Shown here: piece after piece, positions 1 through 11,415 of the stretch
How the letters are laid out: each line of letters starts with the position of its first letter
Position numbering within the stretch: position 1 is the stretch's first letter
Origin: Cardiocondyla obscurior
Taxonomy: Eukaryota > Arthropoda > Insecta > Hymenoptera > Formicidae
Direction of reading: 5' to 3'
Assembly: GCF_019399895.1 (NCBI RefSeq)
Contig: NC_091881.1
Coordinates: 4,776,501-4,840,500, forward strand
DNA: 64,000 bases
The notes under the pieces: generated by a model
Databases searched by the model: none
The model's input: the letters and a program-made list of their open reading frames with translations, nothing else
Told to the model about the DNA's origin: nothing
Position numbers and translations under genes: made by a program

Positions 1-316
1 CGTTGAAAGTTGCTTGTTCCAAGATACGCGCTAATAGTCGCATGTGCCAAAATTTGGGAAATAGGGTCCAGCTATCGCGTTACGAAGTTATGATTCTTCA
101 TCGAACGATCTTGTTCGTGAATAATACATCGCTTGAGCTTTATCTCTCTTACTATTTTCAAATTTCAAATTTACGATACGTAGAGTCCGTATCTATAGAG
201 ATATATTCATTATTTAAATATAAAACCTGGCTTATCGAAAGCTAGCGTTTCGGAAAAGAAAAAAAAGAAAAAAAAAGAAAAAAAAAATCTAGAACCGTAA
301 ATATATTACTACATCA

Positions 317-319
<3 letters not shown>

Positions 320-353
<34 letters not shown>
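320..353. repeat. (TA)n microsatellite
   Basis: An uninterrupted run of TA dinucleotides about 34 bases long. It is a simple repeat, likely polymorphic in length. Confidence 0.9.
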
Positions 354-356
<3 letters not shown>

Positions 357-2651
357 GAAATACTTTTTCTCTCTATCGCAAGTGGGATATAGGGTACGGC
401 GCTTTCTCTTAAATATTTGTGATAATTACGGAATAATCATTAATCTAGTAGCTATTTACATTCGTGCCTTTTTAATGGTAGTGACATACATATATATATC
501 TTTCTCTAAACCAGTTATATACTTAAATATTCAATTTTACGAATTTTTGCATGAACAATAGAAGGTTAATCTTATAATCGATTGTATTACGCCAGAAACG
601 GGAAAGGCAAGAAATAAATAAAAAAAAAATTAATAAAATAAATAAATAAAATAAGATAAAAAAGAAAAAATCAAACGAAGCAGAGCTTACAATTAGTACA
701 GACAACGACGCGTAGAATTTGCCCGGGTTCAATTTTCCATTAATTCTAAGGAAATCGTTCGCCTGGTGATTTACCCGGCGAGAAACTCCCTTTGGAGGCG
801 ACGCTTCTGCTAGAATTTTTTCTCCGAATAGAAGTTTATTGAACATCTCGTTGACGAAAGGACAGCCGTGCGACATAAACGCTTCGGTCGTCCGACATTA
901 TTAATATTACGCGAATTTTCCTGCCACTCTTACGTGCGTATACGCACCGAATTGTATCAAGTAATCTAGATATCGTTCTTGCTACCGCGTTGACATTGCA
1001 ACCAAACGACTAACACAATTCTGTGATACGACTAAAAGTTAGCTTATAGGCGTTTACCGGGAAAGCGGCGACGCGGTGATATGCTTCGCAGCTGTCTGCA
1101 CACGAAGTATTATACCCCGCGGCATTGTATAAGTAACGTACAATCTGCTAAAATAGCGAATTTTGATTCTATTTGAGCTGCATGTAATTGCCGAATTAAT
1201 TATAACATCGACGATCTTTTGAAATGTATGCAAATCGAAATAAATCTTTGAAACCTCAAATTCTCTCGTGAAATTTATTTCTATAAATGTTATCCTTGAC
1301 TCTTTAGAGACGTATGAGAATTTTAAAAGAGAAGGGGAAGGAGGAGAGCAAATTAAATTATATATTATCGGAGATATTAAACATAGAATTTATATTAATT
1401 AAATACTTGATGTTACGATTCCTCTAGATACCATTTGATAAAGACGAACTGCTATTTGCAGAAAATGTTCAACTCGAAACCATCCTTTTATTAAAAAAGA
1501 AAAAAAAAAAAAAGAAATCAAGTAAGTAACTATCTAGTTTTCTCTTTTTGATCTGAATAAATAAATAGACAAAAAAAAGAAAGAAAGTCAAGCTTGCTTA
1601 ATGAAATTAGGACCGATCGTTAACGTGCGTTGGACATCTGGACTAACAAGATCTTGGATCTTCGAAGTGCAATAATTACGCAGAGTGGGCATGCCGTCGG
1701 TCGGAGATGCGCCGACGTTCGTCGGCGACGGCGACTGCAAACGTGACATATAATCGCGTGTTTGTCGGCGGCAAACTCGTCCGTGTTCATCCGATATCCT
1801 GACGTGCTCGCGAGCCGGGGATACCGGGGCATCGGTGGCGAGAGGAAGCGCGTGGCGCGTATGTTTAACGTAACTCTATCCAATAATGCATGTTCTGGCC
1901 TAGGGCAACTGAGCGTTCACCCCCTCGCGCACCGGGCAAACACACACGGAAGGTAGGGCAGAGCTAGTCCGCCCGAGCGGACGAACATACGTTCAGACAT
2001 GCAAAATCTTTCCCCTGTAAAAGTATTCGTTTAACCGCGCGTGTCGTGGCTTGCTGCGGCATCCGGCGCGCTTGTATCTCGTAATACGCGAGCCCAAGCT
2101 CCACTCTCTCCTTCACAGACGCCACGAAGACCGGCGATTCACCGGCTCTCTCGGGAGGAAGCTTGGTCGAGCTACATTAGAACGACCGGTGTACCGTTCA
2201 CCTAAACCGCGTTACGTTTTTCGGGCACGATAGCGTGCACCGTCGTGTTCACCATGCATTCTCAATAAGCGTCTATCGAAGACCTCGCAGCCTCCACGGA
2301 CTTTTTCTACTATTCTAATTAAACCTTAGCTCGCGAGAGACTCGGAGACCTACTCGCGCGCGCGATTTATCTCCCAGTCACCCCGTCATCAGGAGTCGTT
2401 GGAGTTCTTAAAGACTACGGGAGCGAGGCGACCGCAAAGTAATAGCCGTCGTTTAGGACCCGGCGCGGATAAGGAGCGTCGGCCGAGGGGGGAGGGTTTC
2501 CGGGTGAGGGAGGCCGGGCGGGACAACGGGGGTGGAAACGAGAGAGCGACCGAGGCCGGGGATAAGGGTGGCTTGTTGCGTAAGCCGATTAGAGCATCAC
2601 GGCAGTCACTCCTGCCCCGTGCAACGTGGTGGCACACGGCCTCCCATCCTC

Positions 2652-2680
2652 CCTCTCTCTCTCTTTCTCTCTCTCTACCG
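2652..2680. repeat. CT-rich microsatellite
   Basis: A CT-dominated tract within the CpG-rich block. A second CT tract of similar length lies at about 2866-2892. Both keep neighbouring frames open and explain several spurious Ser/Leu-rich reading frames around 2.4-3.1 kb. Confidence 0.8.
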
Positions 2681-5600
2681 TTTTCCCAGGTCCTACCGGG
2701 TGTTCGCCGAGTGGAGCGCCAGCGGAGACACATTAAAATCGCATAAAATATGCAGTCCCACCCGCCCTCCGTCCCATTCCCTCCATACCGGCGGACGAGA
2801 GTACTCGCCTACATCCGCGTAGGCAAAAAGCTTACTCGCCCTGGAAGCTGTACTGCGTCGCGTCTTTCTCTCTCTCTCTCTCTCTCCCTCTGTCTCTCCC
2901 CGCGTCTCGACGACGCGCGAGAGAGGCGAGCGTTCCGCATTTGCGAGATATTTAGGAGATCCCTCTGTCGCGCTTCCGCACCAATTCGGCCAGGAGAGAT
3001 CTTGCCCGCGTCTCCTCCTTCGTGCGGGAGATCGGCCGGCAGCGGACCGACGCGATCGGGGGGGAAAATGTCTCTATAATAGCATATCGGAGTGGCTTAA
3101 CAGACGAAACTTGACTGAGATAGAACTGCCAGCTCTCGACGACGAGGCAAACGAAATACGTGCCTTTTAATTCGCGCGTCTCGATGCGCATTCTCAAATT
3201 TCAACCCCCCGCTTTTATCCTCGCGATCGAATGCATTATACGTATTGTATCAGCCGGTTCCTATTCGTAGGCACCGGGGGAATCCTTCTTCGCCGTCGTG
3301 AATACCAAGTGCCCGGCTCGAACGGAATTCTTTTACAATTTAACGTCGCGCACGACCGACGTCGCCTCGGGGAACGTAATGCATTAACTCGCTGTACAAT
3401 TCCGCGGCCCGAAAAGCGCAAACGTGTATCTAATGTCGCTCGTTTTGCGGGTAATCCGAGCGATGCATCGCGCGGGGTATTTTCATATGTACAGCGCGTA
3501 TGTATATATATATATAAATCTGTATGCGCGTATCAATATATGTATGCGCCGCGTATACGTATCGGCGGAAACGCATTCTGTACACCGCGCGCGGTAGCGC
3601 AACACGTGGCAAAATGTTTCGCCATCGATATCAAATAATCATGGCAAATCCGCGCCGACTGCAGCCGCTCGCGCGGCTCGGCTCTCGGCGTTAATGCCTA
3701 TATTTTACATCCGTCCGTATTTAGTTCGAATAACGTTTGGCGGATAATAATGGACCATTTGCCACTTGTTTTCGTTAGCCCGGCGGAATGATTACGCCGG
3801 GATACGCGTTGAAATTTTACGCCCGCGAAGCGGGAGAGAAAGGGGAACGGGGAGAGGGATTACGCAGGGCAAATGTACGCGGACGGATTTCCGGATACGT
3901 GTTGCAATACCTACCCCTCCTTTCACCCCCCTCGGTACGCGCGGGTCGAGGAGGGGCCGACATAATAATATACATATATAACTGTGCCGAATGCAAAAAT
4001 ACAGGAGCAGAGAAACAACCGGCGAATCGAAAAGGTTCGGGAATAACAATTAATCAATCCGGGCGAATGTAGAACGCGATCGCGTGGCTACGCACCGGTC
4101 CACCGACCCCCCTTGTCTTCCTCCTTTGAAAAATTTTATCGCCACCGCGCGCAATCGCGAGGACGAAGAAGAAGCATTCTGTCGCGTCGTCGACGACGGA
4201 AGTTAGAAAGTAGAGGGAAAAATTGCGAGACGGAAAATCTTGCGCGCGAGAGAAAAAACGCTGGCGCCGGAGGGGAGAGGAAAGAGCGGAGTAAAAGTGT
4301 TTTTCGAGAGTTTGATTTCGCGGATCAGGTCGTGATTATAAGTCCCACTAATTTCCGTCGATCTTTTCTGGCCGCCTAGAGCGACGCGCGACGATGACCG
4401 AAGGATAATGACCGCAGGCACTCGACGACGTCGCGAAAACTGTCAATCGGTTCCTCGAGAGGGTGAGCGACGACCTCGAACGCATCTCGACGGTCCTACT
4501 TGTCCAATTACCGCGTGATTGTCCTCGGTCTTGGCCTGGTCTCCCGAGGGGGTGCGGATCCGACCACCACGTACACGCACGTGTCCCGCGTACGCATACA
4601 AACGCGCTCGGATCGGCGCAACGTCGGTCACGTCCATCAGCACCGTGGAAATATTTATGGCGATTAATCGGTGGACGTGGCCGCCTGTTAATTACGTAAG
4701 AAGATCAACGGATTACGACGCTGCTGCGCTTTTCGCGAGAGACGTCTCTCCACGGAACGGCCGGCAGCGTCTTGTCGATACGACCCTCTCTCGTCGGGGG
4801 GAGGAGAGAAAAAAAAAAAGAAAAAGAAGAAGAAAATGCCCGTTCTCCCCTTTCCCGTTTTCTCTTCCGGTGACATTTCGAAGTCAAGCTACGCGAAATA
4901 ATATCAGTTTGGTATCGCATATTAATAAATGCCAACTAATGCATCTCAGCTGTAAGCTTTATAAATATCAATATTAATTTTTTTTTTTACTAAATAATTT
5001 TTCTCAAAACTTACCCTAATTAAATTAATTAAATATTAAATTAAAAATAAAAGAAAAATAAAGGAAAAAAAAACGTATTGTTTTCTTTAGCGTGTGTAAT
5101 GATAAGCTATCAAAGCGTTTGATCGTCACCGCCGTCGCGTCGTTCGCGATATCTATTCCGTTTCTACAGCTTGCTGATGGGAAAAAATTAATGTGGAATG
5201 CCGCAGCAGGTCGTTGGGTTAAATTTAATGCCGCGAAGAACCTCGACGGTGCTTTAAATGTAAATATGTTGCGCTTCCGCAAGCGCAAGCTGAACGAGAG
5301 TTGCCTCGATAATAAGCGACTTAATCTTGGCGACTGAATGATTGATCATCGACGTCGCGCGGCAATATTGGACGTGTATCATTGATGCGACATTGGACTT
5401 TATTGAAAAGTAATCGACAGGAACGTTCTAATATTAAACCTGAGGAAGTTGCGTGAAAGATACTGTTTTTAGCCTCGCGAAAAAATGTTGCTTGGCTTCA
5501 AAATCAGCCTGCTTGTTAAAATCTTATTAATAAATTGTCAATTTTCTACAGTCGCTACAGTCGCGCGCGAATTAATTACTTATTTATTTCTAATTACAAC

Positions 5601-6295
5601 TTGCCACACATCTCGCAGGTTTTAATAAATGTATTTCGATATCGCGTCAAATTGTTTGCATTTAAATAAATTGCTATTGTCTCATCTTTTTTGATCGTTG
5701 AAACAATTAAAATAATACTTTTTTTTTTTAACTTTACAGAAAACTGTCAAGTAATTTTTTAACAATTTAATAAAAGAACGATTAATAAAGAAATAAATTT
5801 AATTTTATCTGCTCGATTCGCCAGATGGCTGTGCGAGTTCGCTCGATTATCTCTCGTTACAGTTCAGGTATTTATTTGCTCGAAATTGATTAACGTCGCG
5901 AAAATATAGGTCCACCGATATCAGGGTTAAAGTCCTCATTCCTTATCATCCCCCGCAAAATGTCCTTGCCTCGTAGGGACCCCTTGCAAGCGGTTAGCCA
6001 GAAAAGAAGCTACGAGTAGGGAAGCTACGAAGAAGAGTAGGCTTTCTACCCCACCAGCTGCTCGGTAACGTTTACCTGTGGTGGAGGCGCGTCACGCATT
6101 GCAACGAGCACGCATGCGTTCGGCAAGAGTGCAGAAAGAGGGTGGAAATGTCGACCAATGACTGTCCGACGAGCGGTGGGTGCCCGGGCGGAGCGTACGG
6201 CATAAACGAGACGCGGTAGAAGCGGATTCTGCCACACGACGTCCGACAGCCGAGGGAAGACGTACGTCGTACCATCCAGGGAAAGAGGCAATCTT

Positions 6296-6341
<46 letters not shown>
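6296..6341 (+). repeat. (GA)n tract upstream of nerfin-1
   Basis: About 45 bases of nearly pure GA repeat, ending about 200 bases before the nerfin-1 start codon. Long GA tracts next to developmental genes are binding sites for the GAGA factor in flies; that role here is inference from position and sequence only. Confidence 0.8.
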
Positions 6342-6343
<2 letters not shown>

Positions 6344-6541
6344 TCCTTGCTACGAGCTTTTCTCGGGGCATTTCTTTCTCAGTGAAAGTGTCCTCGTGAC
6401 AGTTGACCGTTCTCCAGCTTCCCTCGGCAACGAGTCGTGCGAGATCTACTGCTCGACATGGAAATACGAAGCGAGAAGCGAAAGGCGCAGCCTGGCTTTT
6501 GAAGAAATTCAGATAACAGGTAGACAGATAAGTAGGGGGAG

Positions 6542-7996
6542 ATGCTTCACGGCGCTCTACCGAGGGCCTTCCTGGCCCCGGGTCTCAACTACATGAGCTA
6601 CTACAGCGAAGAGATTCATCCCGCTTACCCTGCACCGCCGACCACGTGGCATATTCCAATGGAGGACCTATCCTCGCCGATTTACTCGCGAGTCCCGCCG
6701 GCCGAACATCACGCGTCATTGCCCTGGGAGACGAGGTCCACGACGCCGTGCCCCTTGGATTTGTCCCTGAAGCCACCGCCGCCGCCGCCGCCGCCGACAT
6801 CGACGCCGAGCACCCCGAAGACAGAAGAGATGATCGAGGTGGACGACGAAAAAGACCTCAGGATTCGCGAGCAGATCCAGGGTCGCTTAATCGAAAATCG
6901 CCGAGACAACGAAGAAGACTCGCAGCTGATAGTGGACGACTTGGATACTTTACGAAGCTCTTCAGCGCAGAGCCACCACAGCCATTACGAACGACTGGTC
7001 CTAAATAAAGAATCGCCTCGTTTCCACGACTCGATCGTTGACAAGCTACATCATCTTCCCGAGGAAAGCACACGATTACCGCCGTACGCCGGAAGCGAGC
7101 TCACCTCGAAGTACCATCTGCATAATCAAAAGCTCCTTCTGGCGAGCCCGACGCACTTGCAATCGATGCAGAGCTATCATCAGCAATTGCTTCTAACGCC
7201 GCAGCAACATCTTCAGAGTGTACACGCGCCCATGACCCCGCCTAGTACACCGTCACCGCCTCAGTGCCCTAGAAGAAGAGTCCGAGAGGAAGATCTCATT
7301 TCGCCAGCCGCGGGACCACCCGTCAGCGGCGCCTCCTTGTCGACCCCGAAGCAGACCAGCAGCGAGAAGACCGCCGCCCAGAGACCAAAAAAGAAACACG
7401 CCAGGCGATTGAAATTCGACGAGGACACCAGCAGTCCGGTATCGGGCACCGTCATCTTGGGCCCGGACGAAGCCGTGGTCACCGGCGACATCGATCCCGC
7501 CTTCAACATCGTGGAGGTCACGGAGGAAGCGCGCGCCGAGCTCGCCAAGATCGAAAATCGGCTCGGGCCGTATCAGTGCAAGCTCTGCCGGCAGCTTCAC
7601 GAGGACGCTTTTCAGCTGGCGCAGCATCGATGCTCTCGAATCGCCCACGTGGAGTATCGCTGCCCCGAGTGCGACAAACGGTTCTCATGCCCGGCGAACT
7701 TGGCGTCTCATCGTCGCTGGCACAAGCCCAGGCTACCTAACACCGACAGCTCCGCAACGTCGTCGTCCTCGTCGTCGCCCGGAACCAACGGCGAGTTTCC
7801 GTGCACCAGATGCGAGGCCAAGTTCACGAGGCAAGCTGCCCTGCGGAAACACCTCGCCACGCAACACCCCGAAGCCAATAATAACGTCGCGAGCAGCAAT
7901 AATAACAACACCGGAGCCGACGATCAAGAGACCATCGGCAAACCAGACGCAGCTCAGACAACCTCGACCAATCAGTTGACCAACGAGATGACCTGA
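6542..7996 (+). CDS. nerfin-1: Nerfin-1/INSM-family zinc-finger transcription factor
   Basis: This is a 484-residue nuclear transcription factor of the insulinoma-associated/nervous fingers family, which controls neuronal differentiation and maintenance. Three zinc fingers are visible: a C2HC finger with C346, C349, H362 and C364; a C2H2 finger with C374, C377, H390 and H394, including the very conserved stretch FSCPANLASHRRWHKP; and a third C2H2 finger with C421, C424, H437 and H442 after a Ser-rich linker. The family-typical motif RRLKFDEDTSSPV lies at 289-300 after a basic Lys/Arg stretch (280-290). PLDLS at 71-75 is a canonical CtBP co-repressor site, followed by a polyproline run. The coding part is a single open frame, as in vertebrate INSM1. 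The ATG at 6542 has a purine at -3. A SNAG-like PRAFL lies at 7-11, not at the extreme N-terminus. A homolog outside nerfin-1 is unlikely. Confidence 0.93.
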   Translation: MLHGALPRAFLAPGLNYMSYYSEEIHPAYPAPPTTWHIPMEDLSSPIYSRVPPAEHHASLPWETRSTTPCPLDLSLKPPPPPPPPTSTPSTPKTEEMIEVDDEKDLRIREQIQGRLIENRRDNEEDSQLIVDDLDTLRSSSAQSHHSHYERLVLNKESPRFHDSIVDKLHHLPEESTRLPPYAGSELTSKYHLHNQKLLLASPTHLQSMQSYHQQLLLTPQQHLQSVHAPMTPPSTPSPPQCPRRRVREEDLISPAAGPPVSGASLSTPKQTSSEKTAAQRPKKKHARRLKFDEDTSSPVSGTVILGPDEAVVTGDIDPAFNIVEVTEEARAELAKIENRLGPYQCKLCRQLHEDAFQLAQHRCSRIAHVEYRCPECDKRFSCPANLASHRRWHKPRLPNTDSSATSSSSSSPGTNGEFPCTRCEAKFTRQAALRKHLATQHPEANNNVASSNNNNTGADDQETIGKPDAAQTTSTNQLTNEMT

Positions 7997-8430
7997 CACC
8001 AATTTCCAGCGAGACCCCTACCAAGACGACCCGGACTCTACTGGAGATTCGGCCTCGATTTGTAAGAAACGATGATTTTTACTAATTTAACGGCGGTTTT
8101 TCGCGAACGAGTACATAATCAAAACACTCAGCATGATCTTTCTAGGATGTTTTATGGGAGGATGTAAAGAAAGCTGAGCCGTCACTCGAAGAAAGAGATA
8201 GAGTATTATTGTTATTGTTGCTGAGAAGGGACGCTTAATTTTTTAAATTTATTTTATTGTTTTATTTTATTCGGTTACCGCTTATTTTATCGTTAATTTT
8301 TGCTTTTTAAAAATCTTATTATTATTACTATTATTATTACCTCCATCCTATTTTATTTTATTATATATTATATAGTTTTTAAATTAATTAATTTGAGTTA
8401 AATTAAGTGTCCCCTCGGTGTATAATCTTT

Positions 8431-8513
8431 TCTAGTCCTTGTATGTACAAAGATGTCTAGTCCTTGCATGTACAAAAATGATACTATTTCTAGTCTTTGC
8501 ATGTACAAAAATA
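8431..8513 (+). repeat. Three-copy 25 bp direct repeat
   Basis: Copies lie at 8431-8455, 8456-8480 and 8489-8513. The unit reads TCTAGTCCTTGCATGTACAA followed by AAATG, with one or two substitutions per copy. The first two are adjacent and the third is offset by eight bases. It lies about 440 bases after the nerfin-1 stop codon, in the presumed 3'UTR. Confidence 0.85.
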
Positions 8514-9714
8514 ATCGGTTCTAAAATAATACTAATAAAATGTTAAGAATACTAAAAGAATTAACACCGAAGAGATTAATCATCCTAGAAAATTAATAAT
8601 ACTGAAGAAATTAAGAAAAAAAAAACTCCAAAAAACTAGTCATATCAAAGAAGCTAATACCAAAGAACAAAAAAAATCAGACTAAAAAATCCAAAAAAAA
8701 AAGAAAAAAAAAAAAGAATTAAAATAAAAAGATGTGACTGACCATACTTTCTCCATTGTCTCTTTCGAAATGCTGTTTTCTCGTCACTTTTAAAGAGACA
8801 ATATGCAGCATGGCCAGCCACTTTCCTCTGTCAAGTTCTTGTTAAGAGAAATTTTTGAGAGCACATGTTAAAGATGACTTTGTTCCCTAAAAGTGGCTCC
8901 AAATCGACTTAACAAAGACGAACGAAGATTTACGATAATTCTACGTTGGCGTAACGGGCATTTTTCCCATTCAACGAACAAAAAAAAAAAAAAAAAAAAA
9001 AAAGAAAAAAAAATAAAATATATTTGTTAAAATAAATTTTACTTCGTGTCAAGTTTCCCGTTCATGCTTGTTCGCACTCTTTGCTCAATTTGGGGCCACC
9101 TTCGGAAAATCGTTAATAAATCTCCCTCGTAACATTCACCGGGAAAAACAGGGTTACGTATCACCGTGTCCGAATGAAATATAGATTTGCATGTGTATGT
9201 GTGTGTCGATCGTATCGAATCTATAGCTGATCGGAAAAAAAAGGGTCAAGTATTAGCAGTGAATAGAAAGGTATACATTTCCACCGAATATAATACCTAG
9301 CGATTTTTAGCAATCCGAGGAGCACTGTTCACATTTCGAAAGTTACACGGTCTTAAATATTTAGCAAAAAGAAAAAAAAAATAAAATAAAATAAATTAAG
9401 AGATTAATTAGTAGCATTAAACGCGTCTATCAAACGCAAGTGTCACATTATTTTACGATTAGAGCTGTACGTAACTGTAAACTGAAATTATCGAGTGCAC
9501 TATTGCCAAAGAAATAATGGTAACTGTAGAATGAACCAATGATCTCTAGTCGTCTCCAATTATTATATGTATAATAAATTCTAGTCGTAGACTCGCGTCT
9601 GGTAATTAGCAGCAGATTTTAACGAGGGGCGTACAGTTTTTTGTAAATTCCTGTAAAATTTCGACGACGTTAATCGCGAGCAGACAATAGGCGGAGGTGA
9701 TCTTTTTCGTGTGA

Positions 9715-9748
9715 TGTAAATATGTACATAGCGTGCACGATGTATATA
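9715..9748 (+). promoter_or_regulatory. Pair of Pumilio-type motifs
   Basis: TGTAAATA at 9715-9722 and TGTATATA at 9741-9748 both match the Pumilio response element consensus TGTANATA. Two further copies (11228-11235, 11369-11376) lie in a duplicated segment downstream. Function depends on the 3'UTR extending this far. Confidence 0.4.
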
Positions 9749-10728
9749 CAGACGCGATTACGTTAAATGATAGACTATCTGATATGACGATCTCAATTTG
9801 TCTAATGCTAAGTTAGGAAATAGATTTATACGCTCTTTAGAAGTTAATTTCCCCACGAATATTTAACTAATTATAAATATATATATATATTTTTTTTTGG
9901 AAAATTATTTGTTTATAATTCTATTTACATTAAGTTGTATTAATTATTCGCGTGATTATATTTTTTGTACGAAGTCGAAATTTTAGAGTAAAATTTAATC
10001 ACTTGCCATTTATTGTAATTACTATAATTATTATAAGCTGTTAATTTTATCTTATCGATTCTTTAAAAGCTATAAAATAAGTCATTGGAAATAAGTTTCT
10101 TTTTCTCAACTTTATCTTATGTAATGGCTAATGCAAAATGCTTAAAACAACTTGCCTATGAACATATCGACACGTTAATAATTAACCTTTCGTAGATCAT
10201 TAATCTCAATGATCATACAGCTAACACGACCAAAGTTAAGTAGAGATATTACGAGCTTTAATTAAGAATTTATTTCTTTTTTACGCGATTATTCTTCTTC
10301 ATATTAATTTAATTTTACATCTTTGTCAAATGTCGATAACGAACATTTTAGAATATTTCGTTCCTTAATGAGCTGAAATATTAGCTTAAATTTAGAATAA
10401 ATAATTCCAATATGTCGATATACTATGTGTAATAAATATATTCAAATTGACAAGCGATATATATAATTTATACATTATATACTATACTATATGTTAAATA
10501 TAATATAGTATATAATATATAATATTGCACAATATATAAAGTGCACACAGACAAAGATTCCATTGCATTTAATAAAATTTTGTAAAAAAAAAAAAAAATT
10601 AAATATTTATCTTACGTATTATTACTTCAATTAATCAGGTCAATCAACCAAATCGATAAACAACGATAAATAACGTAGACACGAGTTGTTCTTTTCTTTT
10701 CCTTTCTTTTCGGGCGGAATGCAATTTT

Positions 10729-10792
10729 AAGCCGCGAGCACACACCTTTGCATAACGCATAACGCGTATGCATAAGTGCGTGCTCGCGGCTT
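10729..10792. repeat. Compact 64-nt hairpin
   Basis: The arms AAGCCGCGAGCAC and GTGCTCGCGGCTT are perfect complements, and pairing continues inward with a few mismatches through TTGCATA / TATGCATAA to a loop of about ten bases. The GC-rich stem stands out in AT-rich surroundings. It could be a small foldback repeat, an RNA hairpin in the nerfin-1 3'UTR, or a microRNA-like precursor; I do not recognise a known mature microRNA in it. Confidence 0.75.
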
Positions 10793-10837
10793 TAGTTTTT
10801 AAATTTCACAATTTGTATCGCTTCGTATTTCAGTTGC

Positions 10838-10843
10838 AATAAA
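10838..10843 (+). terminator. Candidate poly(A) signal AATAAA
   Basis: A canonical AATAAA about 2.8 kb after the nerfin-1 stop. It is one of several candidates in this AT-rich stretch; none has a decisive downstream GT-rich element that I can see. Confidence 0.25.
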
Positions 10844-11226
10844 ATGGACATCCCGCTATGTGTAAGTAGAGATCTAGATATAGAATTATACGTAGAATTA
10901 ATAGACGTAGCTCTACCGACCTATTTAATACGTACTTGAGAAAAAGAAAAAAAAAAAATCATGTTAGATATATGTCGCTATAATTATCCAGAAATAGTAA
11001 CGTGTACTATCTTAGAGCTGCGAGATAGATCGCGTAGGTTTTTACGGCGCTACATTTATTTAAGCGTTTCTCGAAATTGTACATAGACTGACCGTATGTA
11101 CGCGCATATGTATGTATAAATGTATGATATTGCTGTACTCGTCGAAACACGAATTCGCATCACTTGTATTTATTATTATACTGCTTCGCGTTAGATTAAT
11201 TTGCGAATGCGTCAGGCTGTCTATAA

Positions 11227-11410
11227 CTGTAAATAACGTCTTGATTTCTGAAATACATGTCTCTCAAAAAAAAAAAAAATTATAATAATAATAACTCGTC
11301 TACCTGTATTCAATATATGCAATATCCATAATACTTGTCCACAATCACACATAATATCTATCCGTATCTGTAAATAACGTCTTGATTTCTAAATATATGT
11401 CTCGAAAAGA
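11227..11410 (+). repeat. Duplicated ~42 bp segment, 141 bp apart
   Basis: Copies at 11227-11272 and 11368-11410 share CTGTAAATAACGTCTTGATT and continue similar for another 20 bases. Each ends in an A-rich run. Each copy carries a Pumilio-type TGTAAATA. Confidence 0.8.
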
Positions 11411-11415
11411 AAAAA

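Larger units (their letters stand above)
1..6541. other. Gene-free region upstream of nerfin-1
   Basis: I see no reading frame here that looks like a protein or a spliced gene. The first 1.5 kb is AT-rich with A-runs. Bases 1600-4800 are CpG-rich with alternating GC and CT/GA-rich blocks, which keeps many frames open by chance. The last 600 bases before the nerfin-1 start are purine-rich and include a long GA tract. The nerfin-1 promoter and any 5' non-coding exon should lie here, but I could not fix a start site: there is no convincing TATA plus initiator pair close to the coding start. Confidence 0.6.
7997..11415 (+). other. nerfin-1: Probable long 3'UTR of nerfin-1
   Basis: AT-rich sequence without reading frames follows the TGA stop. 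It contains several AATAAA signals (for example 9012-9017, 10571-10576 and 10838-10843), Pumilio-type TGTANATA octamers, a three-copy 25 bp repeat, a long hairpin and a duplicated 42 bp segment. Long, heavily regulated 3'UTRs are known for nerfin-1 in Drosophila, where several microRNAs act on it. The true end of the transcript cannot be fixed from sequence; it may lie at any of the AATAAA sites. Confidence 0.5.

Noticed and set aside
5092..5337. 81-codon frame with a hydrophobic start
   Set aside because: Starts at GTG, no recognised family, and sits in AT-rich spacer without gene signals.
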